Notes under the pieces: model-generated
Seen by the model: the letters and a program-made list of their open reading frames with translations, nothing else
What the model was told of the DNA's origin: nothing
Database searches by the model: none
Position numbers and translations under genes: made by a program
Assembly (NCBI GenBank): GCA_030407315.1
Contig: JALQPE010001730.1
Coordinates: 117,759 to 181,758, forward strand
DNA: 64,000 nt
Direction of reading: 5' to 3'
Source: Asparagopsis taxiformis
Lineage: Eukaryota > Rhodophyta > Florideophyceae > Bonnemaisoniales > Bonnemaisoniaceae
Shown: in pieces, positions 53,560 through 64,000 of the stretch
Position numbering within the stretch: the stretch's first letter is position 1
Layout of the letters: each line of letters begins with the position of its first letter

Positions 53560-56400
53560 AGATTAGAATACTTCACTGCTGTTGAATTAGAATGCAGGGT
53601 GGAGTTTGGGGGGTTCCACAGGGTTTTTGTGATGGAACGGCAGAGTGTTGGTGTGAAGATTCAAATGATAGACAGTCTGTATTTGTTCTGGGAGGTTCTT
53701 GGGGAGTCTGGGATACTGAAGAACACCTCTAACCGAGTCGGTTTTCCTCAGCTGGAACCAGTAGTGGTAGGACAAGTGGAGAGGTTCTGTAGATTTCACA
53801 CTTTATTATTTATCAATACCACTACTCCATCGTAATATTATCTCCCAATGATATCCTTCTATTTCCTGCTTGCGTGCGAGCAAGCAATCAGAATCGAGTT
53901 CGAAGACCGGCCCTGAGCCGCTTATCAGTTGGCGCAACAATGCTCTAAATTTGTGGAGATAATCGTCTCTCCTGTCTTTTACTGATCGCCGTCATTGGCG
54001 GCCGACGGTGAAATACTAATTGTACAGTGTACAGATATAGGGTGTATAAGTTATTCCTCAAAATTAGAAGTAGGTTATGTTCTCTTTACAGACTGCCAGT
54101 AGAAGTCGATACTTGTTTACAGTACAGTCAGGATTCCTGACTGCAATTGACCAATCACCCCAACACAATAGTTGCTGTCCCCAATGCCATTTGCAATTCA
54201 CTTCCAGTACATTCTGTAGTTTATTTAGCTCGTCGTGAATGATAGCAAGGCATTCTGTTAGTCAAGTATAAATTCACCTGATTGCCATATGTATATTGAC
54301 AATATATCACCTACACATAGATCTACGGAACGTATAAACTTCACTCTCACAGATAATGCAGGTTGATGAGTCTAAATCATGCAGATCAAAACACGTCGCG
54401 AATTAACGTTCCTCCTCACCAATCCGCAGAATACAAATCGCCCAAAGTGCTATAGCTTATCTATCTGCATCTCCTGTGATACCTCCATCATGAATAATTC
54501 CAACAGAATCTCCAGTGTGGCACAAGGTATCGTTTCCGAATAATTTTCAGGTACAGCCAGTCTTTAATCACGATCTCCTTCAACATCATCGTGAATCATC
54601 CCATAAGGATGATCATATCATATCAAAGTGCCAGACGCACAGCGTTTCATAAAAAATTGATTCAAGATCAGCGCTCTGATACCTTTACGTTCCCAAACTT
54701 CCCCCGACTCAATCTGGAAGTCGCTCTCATACCCACTTCATCCAAACCATGACAAATCCAGTTGTCTAAATAAAAGTATCTGGGTCCCCCTCCGAGTACA
54801 CGACTAGCACCATATTCAGGCATAATGTAGCCAGCCATATTGTGATGCACATTATACTATACATGTGATGGGTATATATCTGAAAATCCGGCAGCAAAGC
54901 GTTTCCCTCTCGTTACTCTAACTACCCGTACAGCGACATGTCGGGATGGGATTAGCGAAGAACGGAAGTTAAGCGCGTAGTGCGGTGAATTATTGACACA
55001 GCCATTTGATCTCTGAAGTGGTTGAACCGACATCGTCTATTCGCGCGATATGGCACATTTCTCACATCATCGATTGATCTTCCGTGTAGACAATACTGGT
55101 GTCCCAGCTTCACTACATGTCGCGTTGTTGAGATGTGGAGAAAATGCCCTACCGTGTCCCTTCTAGTTGAATCGGAATCGGGTAGCTTTGAGTTCCGTCC
55201 ACCCAGTCAAGTAGCAACTGGTAATAGAGAATGCTGATCGTACTACGGGAACATTCAATGCGTCGACAAAGGCAGGTATCAAAAAGCATGCTCGGCGATT
55301 TCCACTCGATTACGAATGTCGCTGAATCCCGCGCGTAATATCTGTCCCGAACGAAACCGATTCGCGCACGTACTGAACGTGCCCCGTGTAGAACGAGGAA
55401 GGTGAATTTCACTGGCAGATGTCGGGATGTCTATCCGATGAGATTTTCATTGTGCAAAGTCGCGGAATTTTGCAGTTCATGTCTGATCGGGTCGAAGTTG
55501 AACCGCGCGTAGTGAATGTTTGTTAGATTCGATTGAAAAAGGGGATGTGGCGCTCGCTGGCATGATCTGGGTGAGCTTGTTGAGTATAGTCCCTCCGGGC
55601 CGGTTGCGTAGTCACGGGCTGTTCAAAGATATCGGCTGCACACCCCAGGGATGCAGAAAAGTTGATGGATATGTTTATCCCAGAGTTGTGAGTTGAGTAA
55701 TTGCACAGTTCATAACGAGAAATAATAATTTGTTTCATATTTTGTCAATTACGCAATTTTGATATGCAAATGAGAATATATTTAGATCCATGTTTTAGAT
55801 ATGGCTAATCAGCTCGCAACGATGGGATGTCCAAAAGATATGCCCCAGCAAATCATTCCATCTTGTTAAAAGCCCAAATATTTTTATTTAAAATTTGAAC
55901 TTGTGATCAGCGTCCTCGGTTCGCAGTGGTGCTCCGTTGCAAAGATGCTATCCTGAGAGTGGCCCGCGTATCGAGTGCAGTGCGCATGGCGTATGCTCAG
56001 GTACTGAATCCTCCACACAATTTCTTCGTGGTAGTCAGATAGGGAGATTTTCGGATTAAAACGTTGTGCAACGTGGAAAACGAAAGACCACAACGAACCG
56101 GCGCTCAGATCAATAGATACCGGACATGATGTTCACGTGTACTTGTTTTATTGACTGTGTCCGTGCTAATTGAATTTAAATGCAGTCAAAAATAGAATTT
56201 CGAATCATAAATCCAATTATATCTCATATCTCCCGTGCCGGCCACGGGTCACATGCTAGCCAAAGGCTGACAAACTGCAGCAGTTCCCAAACGCAGACGT
56301 CAATAACGCTCTGGATGTTCTTTTTCTGACCGGTAGTGCAGTTGATGCTGTATCGGTTACTGTTAGTCCAGGGGGAACCGCGACCAGAGCATCGCAAATA
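53560..56400. other. Intergenic, no supported gene
   Basis: Mostly AT-rich sequence without a convincing frame, RNA gene or tandem repeat. 54340-54440 weakly resembles 56580-56660 (a TCTAAATCATxC-type stretch and TCACCAATC), perhaps related gene remnants. Confidence 0.35.
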
Positions 56401-56823
56401 CTACGACACACGGCTTGATATTTTTGCTGTACAATTCACCACCGCGATAATTTGTCCACGATTCCACTTGTTATGAATGATCTCAAGACATACCATCACA
56501 TGATTTTCATGCATCTCTACGCAATATATCTCCACAGTATCCATCAGCAGATTCAATATATCCCCTTCATTGAAACCCCGAGTCAATGGCTCTAAATCAT
56601 CCTGGTAAAAACGCACCACGCGTATACAATGATGATCTTCATCACCAATCTACACGGCAAATCGATATGTCAATTTCTACCCACTTGCACACTATTGTAC
56701 ATCTGCGTTAATCCCTCATAGTTTCCCCGGTAAAGTCACGTGAACAGCCTTTTCTTTCGCAAAGGTTGGAATTTGTTTCTTCAGCTGCGGCAAGTCTTTG
56801 ACGATGAATTCCTTCATCACCAT
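56401..56823 (-). CDS. Hypothetical two-exon protein
   Basis: A candidate first exon at 56716-56823 reads MVMKEFIVKDLPQLKKQIPT and ends near TLPGKL. A second frame, 56401 to about 56650, reads IGDEDHHCIRVVRFYQDDLE and continues to 56401. Both have normal protein composition, and the gap between them would be an intron of about 70 nt, though splice sites were not settled. Further upstream, 57006-57236 has another possible exon (ILTLNVCKHPGDTEKVSLLI). I do not recognise the product; the gene model is tentative. Confidence 0.3.
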
Positions 56824-57320
56824 TTTGCTGTGTCATTCTGGATGGATGATTGCATCAATTCAGATTGTTTATCGCACAGCAAAGCCATGCCTTCAAGAGA
56901 AATATTCCCTCAGAATTGTCGCCTCGTTTCGTTCACATACTTCCCGAAATTTCTGCAATGCCTCATGTCCACAAACCGATGAACAAAACTCGAAAAATGC
57001 GCCTATCACCATACCTCTTCACGTATACAGCAGAAACCCATTTCTACTAAACACATTATCATCATAGTACACGCAATATACGTGAGGAGCAAATCAGCAT
57101 CACTGTATTTCAGTCCCATTCGCTCCCGTATCAGCAAACTTACCTTCTCTGTATCCCCAGGATGCTTACAAACATTCAGCGTCAAAATTTGTGACGGTAG
57201 CCCTAAAGTCCCCTCGAAGCCCGCTTCTATGGACACAGATATCCTTTACAAACCAACATCCACCTCCAAGACACTGCGACTTCCAGTAGCTGCGACCATT
57301 CGAATCTTCAGCACGTCAAA

Positions 57321-58044
57321 ATGGCATCATTGGCCCTGTCCATCTTTCTTCTACTCATTCCAATCGCAGCCTCCCAAACATCATGTTAACCAGGCTTCTT
57401 CCTTACCAGAACAGGCAACTGTGAGCCATGTCCAAAAGTAACTTTCCAGTCGCAGGCCGGTCAAACCTCGTGCGTACCATGTCTGGACACTGAGACTGCA
57501 CAAGTTGAGGGTAGTACAGAGTGCAGGCCATGCGGCGTGAACCAAATTGCCAATGTGCGCAGGACAGCTTGTTTATGTCGACCAGGAACGGGGCAAATTC
57601 GACCTAGCGACCCTTGTGAAATATGTCTACCGGGAACGTACAATGAACGACATAACAATGGTAGAATTTCACATTGTTCACCATGCGATACTGGAACTTT
57701 CCAACCTGATTCCGGTCAAACCACATGTCTTGAATGTCCACCTGGATCTTTCGCTAATTTCCAAGCTGAAACATGCCGCCAATGCCCCCCGGGGAGGTAG
57801 CCATCGGATCCGGCTGCGGTAAATGTCCGCCAGGCAAGCAATACCTCATGAAAAGATATGACTGTATTGCGTGCAGGTCTGGAAAGTTCAAGGCGACTGA
57901 AGGCCAGAAGAGATGCCAAAAATGTCCGTCGGGCGCATTTGCTGATTCGGGCGCCGCTGAATGCACTAGATGTCCACCAGGACAGGCGTTGATGGGACGT
58001 GGTAAAAAAGCCACATGTGGTAGTTGCCCGCTAGGTACTTCCTA
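57321..58044 (+). pseudogene. Secreted Cys-rich repeat protein (GCC2/GCC3 type), broken
   Basis: The Met at 57321 begins a good signal peptide (MASLALSIFLLLIPIAAS). An in-frame TAA stands where SC-x-PGFFLT is expected, then the frame continues with four or five Cys-rich units of the pattern CxxCPPGxF (for example CLECPPGSFANFQAETC and CQKCPSGAFADSGAAEC). A one-base shift in a C/G run near 57790 moves the frame. The coding sequence is cut at 58044 by the copia LTR. Such repeats form ephrin-receptor-like, disulfide-rich stalks of surface or secreted proteins. The TAA, the frameshift and the insertion make it a pseudogene. Confidence 0.7.
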
Positions 58045-58617
58045 TGTAGATACACGCAATACTAACATGTGTAGATACACGCAATACTGACAAATGTGAT
58101 TTTTAGTTTCAATCCGGACTCTATGCTTTACTTCCTGCTGACACGTAACATGATATCGAGTATGACATGAAATACTATTTATCACAAGCGTAATAATCAC
58201 AGGAGAGTATTTACGAGAGTCTGTCGCAGCACAGAACGTAGTAGTATATAAGCAGATAGATGTAGCTATTGTTGAGAAGGCATCAGGATATACAAAAGCA
58301 AGACACAACCAAAACAATTGTACTTTGTTACACAGCCATTCTTGCGCCCACTTGCTCTGGACGGAACGTCCCAGTAATTGGTGCATAGTGTGAAGGTCTA
58401 CCATCGTTGATTACTCCGAGTATAACGCTCTGAAATAACAAGAAGGGAGCCACTGAAGTCAGGCGATTACTCCGGCCAATTATTGATTGTCCTGAAATAA
58501 CGCAGACCGAAGAAAGGAAGATTACTGGAAGATACTCTAACGTGGATTCTTGAGTTATCATAGCAACTTCCTAAGACACAAATTACACGTCAAGATCGTT
58601 CTAAGTCTCGCGACAGT
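58045..58617 (+). repeat. 5' LTR of copia element
   Basis: Begins TGTAGATACACGCAATAC, a block repeated in tandem after 26 bp. Homologous to 63437-64000. The 3' edge is set at GCGACA near 58617 and is uncertain because the second copy leaves the window. Confidence 0.7.
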
Positions 58618-58691
58618 TATATAACTATTTTGCGAATCTGAAGCATATATGCTAGAGAAGCAAGAGAAGCTATAACCAAGCGATACAACAG

Positions 58692-60451
58692 ATGAATCAG
58701 AACGATAACGATGTGCATGTTGCAGATGATAACATCGAAATCACTGGTCTTGGCATACAAAGCGAAGGCGCAAAATCTAGCAGCAATAGGTCACGCACAC
58801 CTGCATCAGATGCAAGAAGAGAGGAGTTAAGTGAAAATGACATGGACGATGATAATGAGCCTTTACCGCCAGACAAAGGAGCAAATAGAGATTTATGGAA
58901 CCAGTACAAGTTGAATGTGGACAACTATGTAAATCGTTGGTGTAAACGATATGAAGAATTGGGTATTACGGAAGGAGACGCAATATGGTGTGATTTCACC
59001 TGCAATTTCTCTAAGCCAGTCATTGAAAATTTCACGTCATCCCAAGCAATGAAGTTGCGTAAAGCACTAACATCTAGAGGAGTAAGGATTCTGTGCAAGA
59101 GGGGCTACCCAGTCCGTACGGCACTCTTGGCATGTTGGGAGATGGAAAAAGTCCCTCTGATGAACGAAAAATCAACCGAAGATCATGAGATCGAAGAAGC
59201 TGATACTGCTCTTGATGCAGCTGAGGTGGCAGTTGAAGCTGCAGAGATGGAGAAGTCTATATCGAACCGTTTCGAAAAGGATTATGAAAAGATCAAAATT
59301 GACACAAGTATGAGAGGTAATCTTCCTGGGAACAGAAATATTGCGACGACTGGATACAAACTTGCTCTGATGTATCAAGTAGCAGATCATCAGGCATGCA
59401 AGGACTCCTAAAGGCCTTTGGTTTCCGTCAAAAGTACGGAGGTCAATGGGATGAAGATATAATGGGAGTTATTGAGATTTACGAATTAGCTGCTGATATG
59501 TGCAACATCACGAATGATGAGATGCTGAAGGGACTTCCAATAATGTTGGATGGTGCAGCTTTGTCATACTATGCCTCACACATCAATGGAAAGGTTGGTA
59601 ACTACAAGGAGGCAATTGATCTACTTCTTTCGTGGTTTACGTCTGACGAACAAAGATCTAGGCTTCTGCAAGAATGGCATGACACTAGGCTTACCAAATG
59701 GTTTGAGCGCAGCCCTGACAAATCTCAACTGGCAGTATTCAGAGAGATGTCAGCACATCTTGGAAAAATACAACGTCAATTAGACAGGCGATATCGTGAG
59801 GATATTTTTCTTAGGGATCAATTGATCACAGCAGCAGATATACCTGATGTCAAAAGAGTACTGAAGATACAATTACCCGCCACAGCACATGATGCAAACC
59901 AGAAAATTGCATCTATGTTGTCAAGTGAGATGGGATCCGCTCAAAACTACAGCTTTTCGACCAAGGAAGCCGATGCATATTTTGGTATTGGACAGAAATA
60001 TAGAGGAAAAGCTGAAAGAAACATCAAGAGATACCCTAATAGAATGCAACGATCTAATCGGAGAAACAAGCTTTCAAGAGTGAAGGGATGTTGGGTGTGT
60101 GGTGAACCACATATGGCAAATAAGTTCCACTCACGTGTAGAAGTTGAAAAGGCAGTGCAACGTCTTCGAGGCGAGAAAGCATTCGTGGCAATTGAGGATG
60201 TTTTCAACGTTTTGATGGCAAACGAAGATGACAGTAGTTTGGATTATGACGAAGATCATGCAGATTCATCAGAATACAACTCTGGGTTACATGTGGATGA
60301 GATTAAGGATCTAAACGTTGAATTGGAGGCACACTTGGCAAACAAGGTATACCTACATAGTTGTGGATTCCTTACTAATTTGAAAGATGAGATGGATAGG
60401 ATGGAAACTGCACTCGTCAGTACTGAAAGACATCTGAGTTCAATGGGATAG
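58692..60451 (+). pseudogene. gag: Copia gag in two frames
   Basis: The first frame (58692-59411, 239 residues) is acidic with a helical middle. The second (59396-60451) continues LLKAFGFRQKYGGQWDEDI and carries a CWVCGEPHMANKFH zinc-knuckle-like motif whose last ligand is His, not Cys, and then an acidic tail. A frame change is needed near 59395. It would package element RNA if intact. Confidence 0.7.
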
Positions 60452-63259
60452 TAATTGACACTGGTGCAAACAGACTAAGCATTATGAGTCTTAACCAGTA
60501 CAGGTCATACTGTCGGGAATTTGGAATTGTTGCAGACATTCAATCGGATGGAAGAAATATACATGGTCTTGGTAGCAAACTCAAGACTATTGGTACTACA
60601 TCCATCGCAATCCCATTTCCAGAATTTGGCTTAACATGTGACATTGTATTTCACATCTTGCGTGAGGATTGCAAATCCCTATTGAGTAGACGAGATCTCA
60701 AGAATACTGGGATAGACTTGAGTGTCCAACGCGATTGCCTGCTCTACAAGGGAACAGCTATACCCTTAGCAGTCAAGAATGATCTTCTAGTCTATGAATG
60801 GACGCCAGACATTGCACTGTTTACATATGACGAATTGAAGAAGCTCCATCGCGCGTTTCGGTCATCCTTCTGTGAGTGCTCTTTATAATCTATTGAAACG
60901 AGCAAGAAAGGATGAATGTCATACAGATGTACGCGATGCTATCCAAACCTTGACTGAGAGATGTCGAGTATGTACTGAGCTGGCCACAAAACCTAAAAGG
61001 TTTAAACTGACTGTTGGTAGTGAAGATGGCAGGTTTAACAGTATTGTCGCTGCTGACATCATGTACATAGACAACAAACCTATTCTACATGTTGTTGATG
61101 AGGCCACACATTTTTCAGCTGCCACATTCTTAAGGAATGTATCTTCAGAGCATGTATGGAATGCATTTATCCGAATATGGTCTAATGTTTATATGGGGCC
61201 TCCAGACTATCTACGAATTGATCAAGGATCCCAATTCATATCCCGTGAGTTTAAAGGATCTGCCGAAGTCTCTGGAATACAACTACTTACTAGTCCAGTT
61301 GAGAATCCTTCATCAATGACACATGTCGAACGCTATCATGCTCCACTCCGCAGAGCATTTCTCAAGCTAAATTGGCCCTTCCTAAAGATCAGCCGCAAGA
61401 CATACTACAGATGGCGCTTCACTGTGTGAATAGCACAGTCGGACCAGAGGGATTATGTCCAACATTGTGCGTGTTCGGAGCTTTGCCAAAACCTGCGAGA
61501 AATACTCCCGCCCCACAGCATATAGAACGTGCCAAAGCAATTGACGAGGCTATGAAGGACGTTCAGAAAGAACAAGCAACCCGGAGATTAAAATTTGCAG
61601 AAAAGTATCGAGGGCCGTTCGGGAAGGAGAACAACAAATTAGAACGCTTACACTACGGAGCTCCAGTTCGGGTATATAGGGCAAAGACGAACAAGTGGGA
61701 AGGACCATTCAAATTTGTGTCATCGAAGGAGAAACAGTGGTTGTACAGCTTCCAAATGGTAGGAAGATATTCCGCACACATGTTGTCAAACCAGACAACT
61801 CCATGGATGATGTAATTTTGCAATGCACTGACAACAGAAATTGCTTCACAACGGACGAGAACGATGAGTATCGAAGCGGAAATTTCAAAGGAGATCTTGG
61901 TTTTGTTGTAGAGATGAAGGATTTCTCGGCGTCACGACAGAAAGAAATTGATGGTTTACTGCAACAAGGTGTGTTTAAAGTTGTACCAAGATCCACAGTA
62001 CCACGAGGAAAGCGAATATATGGAATGCGATGGGTGGACACAATGAAGAAACGTAACGATGGAAAATTCACCGCAAAATCACGACTGGTCGCACAGAACT
62101 ATCGTGACCATGAGAGCAGGTGCATACCAACAAAAGCACCGACTATTTCTAGATTCGGCCAACGCCTGGCACTATGCATGGCAGCCCTATTCCCCGAGCA
62201 AAAACCTTATACTCGAGATGTAACTCAGGCCTATATTCAGAGCCGTGACAGACTTCTGCGGAAAGTGTACTTAAAAACCACCGTCAGAGATGCAAATTCC
62301 TTCCGACAAAGTACTCTTGGCAGTTAAGCCTCTATATGGAATTCCTGAATCGGGATTACATTGGTATATTACTTATCGAGATCATCATATACAACGATTG
62401 GACATGAATATGTGCAAAGCGGACAACTGTATCCTCTACCGCACGCACACGACCTCACATTCAAAAGCCCCTGATCTTACCATTCTACAAGTGGATGATA
62501 CTTTTGGACTCGGTGACGATAAATTCCTAGATGAAGAGGAAAGAGAATCGTCTAAGTTTAAGACGAAACCGAGAAAGTGCTTAAAACTTGGAGAATGTTG
62601 TGATTTTAACGGATCTACAATAACACGCGAAAGACAAGGAACTTATTTATTAAGCCAAGCTCAGAACTAACTTCCATGTCCGTTCCTACTTCAAAAGATG
62701 AATCAATAAGCGCTCGAGCCAAATACAGTATATTGCTACCACATGCAGACCAGACTTGGCAGTCCTACTCAACTTCTGTCCGCATGTCTCGAAACTGAGA
62801 CCTCTAAATCCGAGAATATGCTCAAGAAACTAATACGTTATTGCAATAATACCAGCCAAGATGGAATACGATTCATTCCACAAGACTTGGAATCCATTCA
62901 TTTGGTCTTGTTCACCGATTCTTCGTTTGGAAATAATGACCTCTCGTCACAAACTGGTTTTCTAATCGTATTGATGGACAAGCACAAATCTGCGAACATC
63001 GTTCATTATGGGAGTAAGAAGTGCCGAAGAGTTACGCGTTCTGTTATGGCAGCAGAGGTACTCTCTCTGGTGCAGGTTTGATGAGGCATATATTGCAAAA
63101 CACACGATACAAGAGATACTTAATCGGGAAATACCATTGGATGCTTATGTCGATTCGCGTACAACTTTTAATTGTGTGGCTAAGAACTCAGCGACTCTTG
63201 AAAAGAGATTGAAAATCGACATTGCAGCTATCCGTCAAGCCCCTATGAACAAGGAATAA
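60448..63259 (+). pseudogene. pol: Copia pol: PR-INT-RT-RH, frameshifted
   Basis: The protease active site IDTGANRLSIMS is at about 60455-60490, in the -1 frame relative to gag. Pre-integrase and integrase: LHRAFR then, after a 1-nt shift near 60869, SALYNLLKRARKDE, CRVC, the DIMYIDNKPILHVVDEATHF region and RIDQGSQFISREFKG (about 60870-61330). Reverse transcriptase: IYGMRWVDTMKKRNDGKFTA and DVTQAYIQSRDRLLRKVYL (61990-62280). After another shift, LLAVKPLYGIPESGLHWY and LQVDDTFGLG (62290-62520) follow, a QVDD variant of the usual YVDD. RNase H: LFTDSSFGNNDLSSQTGF and MAAEVLSL (62900-63080). Not functional as it stands. Confidence 0.8.
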
Positions 63260-63436
63260 GACAATTGTGGATTCCGGACAACAAAATCCTGCAGATGGTC
63301 CTCACCAAGTCTAACATACTCAAAGACGACCATCCTTTGAAGATTCTATTGCGTGAGAACAGAATTGAATTACTCCAACAGGATGGGCAGAAATGGAATG
63401 ACAGACACATTTGTCAATCAGAGAAAAATGCTCGTG

Positions 63437-64000
63437 TGTAGATACACGCAATACTAACATGTGTAGATACACGCAATACTGACAAATGTGATTTTTTAGT
63501 TTCAATCCGGACTCTATGCTTTACTTCCTGCTGACACGTAACATGATATCGAGTATGACATGAAATACTATTTATCACAAGCGTAATAATCACAGGAGAG
63601 TATTTACGAGAGTCTGTCGCAGCACAGAACGTAGTGTAGTATTAAAGCAGATAGAATGTAGCTATTGTTGAGAAGGTATCAAGGATATACAAAAGCAAGA
63701 CAACAACCAAACAATTGTACTTTGTTACACAGCCATTCTTGCGCCCACTTGCTCTGGACGGAACGTCCCAGTAATTGGTGCATAGTGTGAAGGTCTACCA
63801 TCGTTGATTACTCCGAGTATAACGCTCTGAAATAACAAGAAGGGAGCCACTGAAGCAGGCGATTACTCCGGCCAATATTGATTGTCCTGAAATAACGCAG
63901 ACCGAAGAAAGGAAGATTACTGGAAGATACTCTAACGTGGATTCTTGAGTTATCATAGCAACTTCCTAAGACACAAATTACACGTCAAAGATCGTTCTAA
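63437..64000 (+). repeat. 3' LTR of copia element, incomplete
   Basis: Matches 58045 onward with a few substitutions and 1- to 5-nt indels. Truncated by the end of the window. Confidence 0.85.

Larger units (their letters stand above)
58045..64000 (+). mobile_element. Degraded Ty1/copia retrotransposon, runs off the window
   Basis: Direct repeats at 58045 onward and 63437 onward are its LTRs, with small differences between them, so it is older than the Ty3 element. Between them lie gag, protease, integrase, reverse transcriptase and RNase H in that order, which defines Ty1/copia. At least four frame changes break the reading frame. Confidence 0.85.

Noticed and set aside
1..64000. tRNA, rRNA or riboswitch genes
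   Set aside because: I looked for cloverleaf A/B boxes and rRNA cores by eye and found none that I could support. A tRNAscan-SE run would settle this.

Overview
The window is nuclear eukaryotic DNA that is mostly transposable elements and broken host genes. Four features suggest a red alga, probably a florideophyte such as Chondrus crispus: a trehalose-6-phosphate synthase carrying a CBM20-like starch-binding domain, a secreted protein with Cys-rich GCC2/GCC3-type repeats, few and short introns, and dense Ty3, copia and TIR elements. The species is an inference from gene content, not a database result.

Layout. (1) 185-5260: a minus-strand gene fusing a ParB/sulfiredoxin-like domain to a beta-class DNA amino-methyltransferase, and a plus-strand Cys-rich, transposon-type protein. 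(2) 5566-9817: decayed pieces of four ordinary genes, PWP2 (-), trehalose-phosphate synthase (+), a DxD glycosyltransferase (+) and inositol polyphosphate kinase (IPK, +). (3) 9818-21659: an 11.8 kb TIR element inserted into the IPK gene. It holds minisatellites and a giant inverted repeat, and no transposase that I can recognise. The rest of IPK resumes at 21662. (4) 22830-29391: two more ParB-like genes (-). The second runs, through apparent frameshifts, into a predicted 2-oxoglutarate/Fe(II) dioxygenase-like domain (to 25866). (5) 30099-44635: a tnp2/CACTA-like transposase gene (-) cut in two by a complete Ty3-type retrotransposon (31308-42137) with identical 663-bp LTRs and a 5-bp target duplication. 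(6) 45590-46770: a field of GGCAGTA/TACTGCC repeats. (7) 46780-51342: a GC-rich truncated LTR element with a coiled-coil, gag-like gene (-). (8) 51343-53340: an unknown minus-strand gene interrupted by a solo LTR (52222-53021, duplication ATTTG). (9) 57321-58044: a secreted Cys-repeat pseudogene hit by a degraded Ty1/copia element that runs from 58045 off the end of the window.

The main novelty is the recurring ParB-like domain. It occurs in three diverged proteins, one fused to a DNA methyltransferase and one to a dioxygenase-like domain, close to a CACTA-type transposase. I infer a family of DNA transposons that carry their own DNA-modification modules. The second strong signal is a textbook -1 frameshift site (GGGAAAC plus a 10-bp hairpin) at the gag-pol junction of the Ty3 element.
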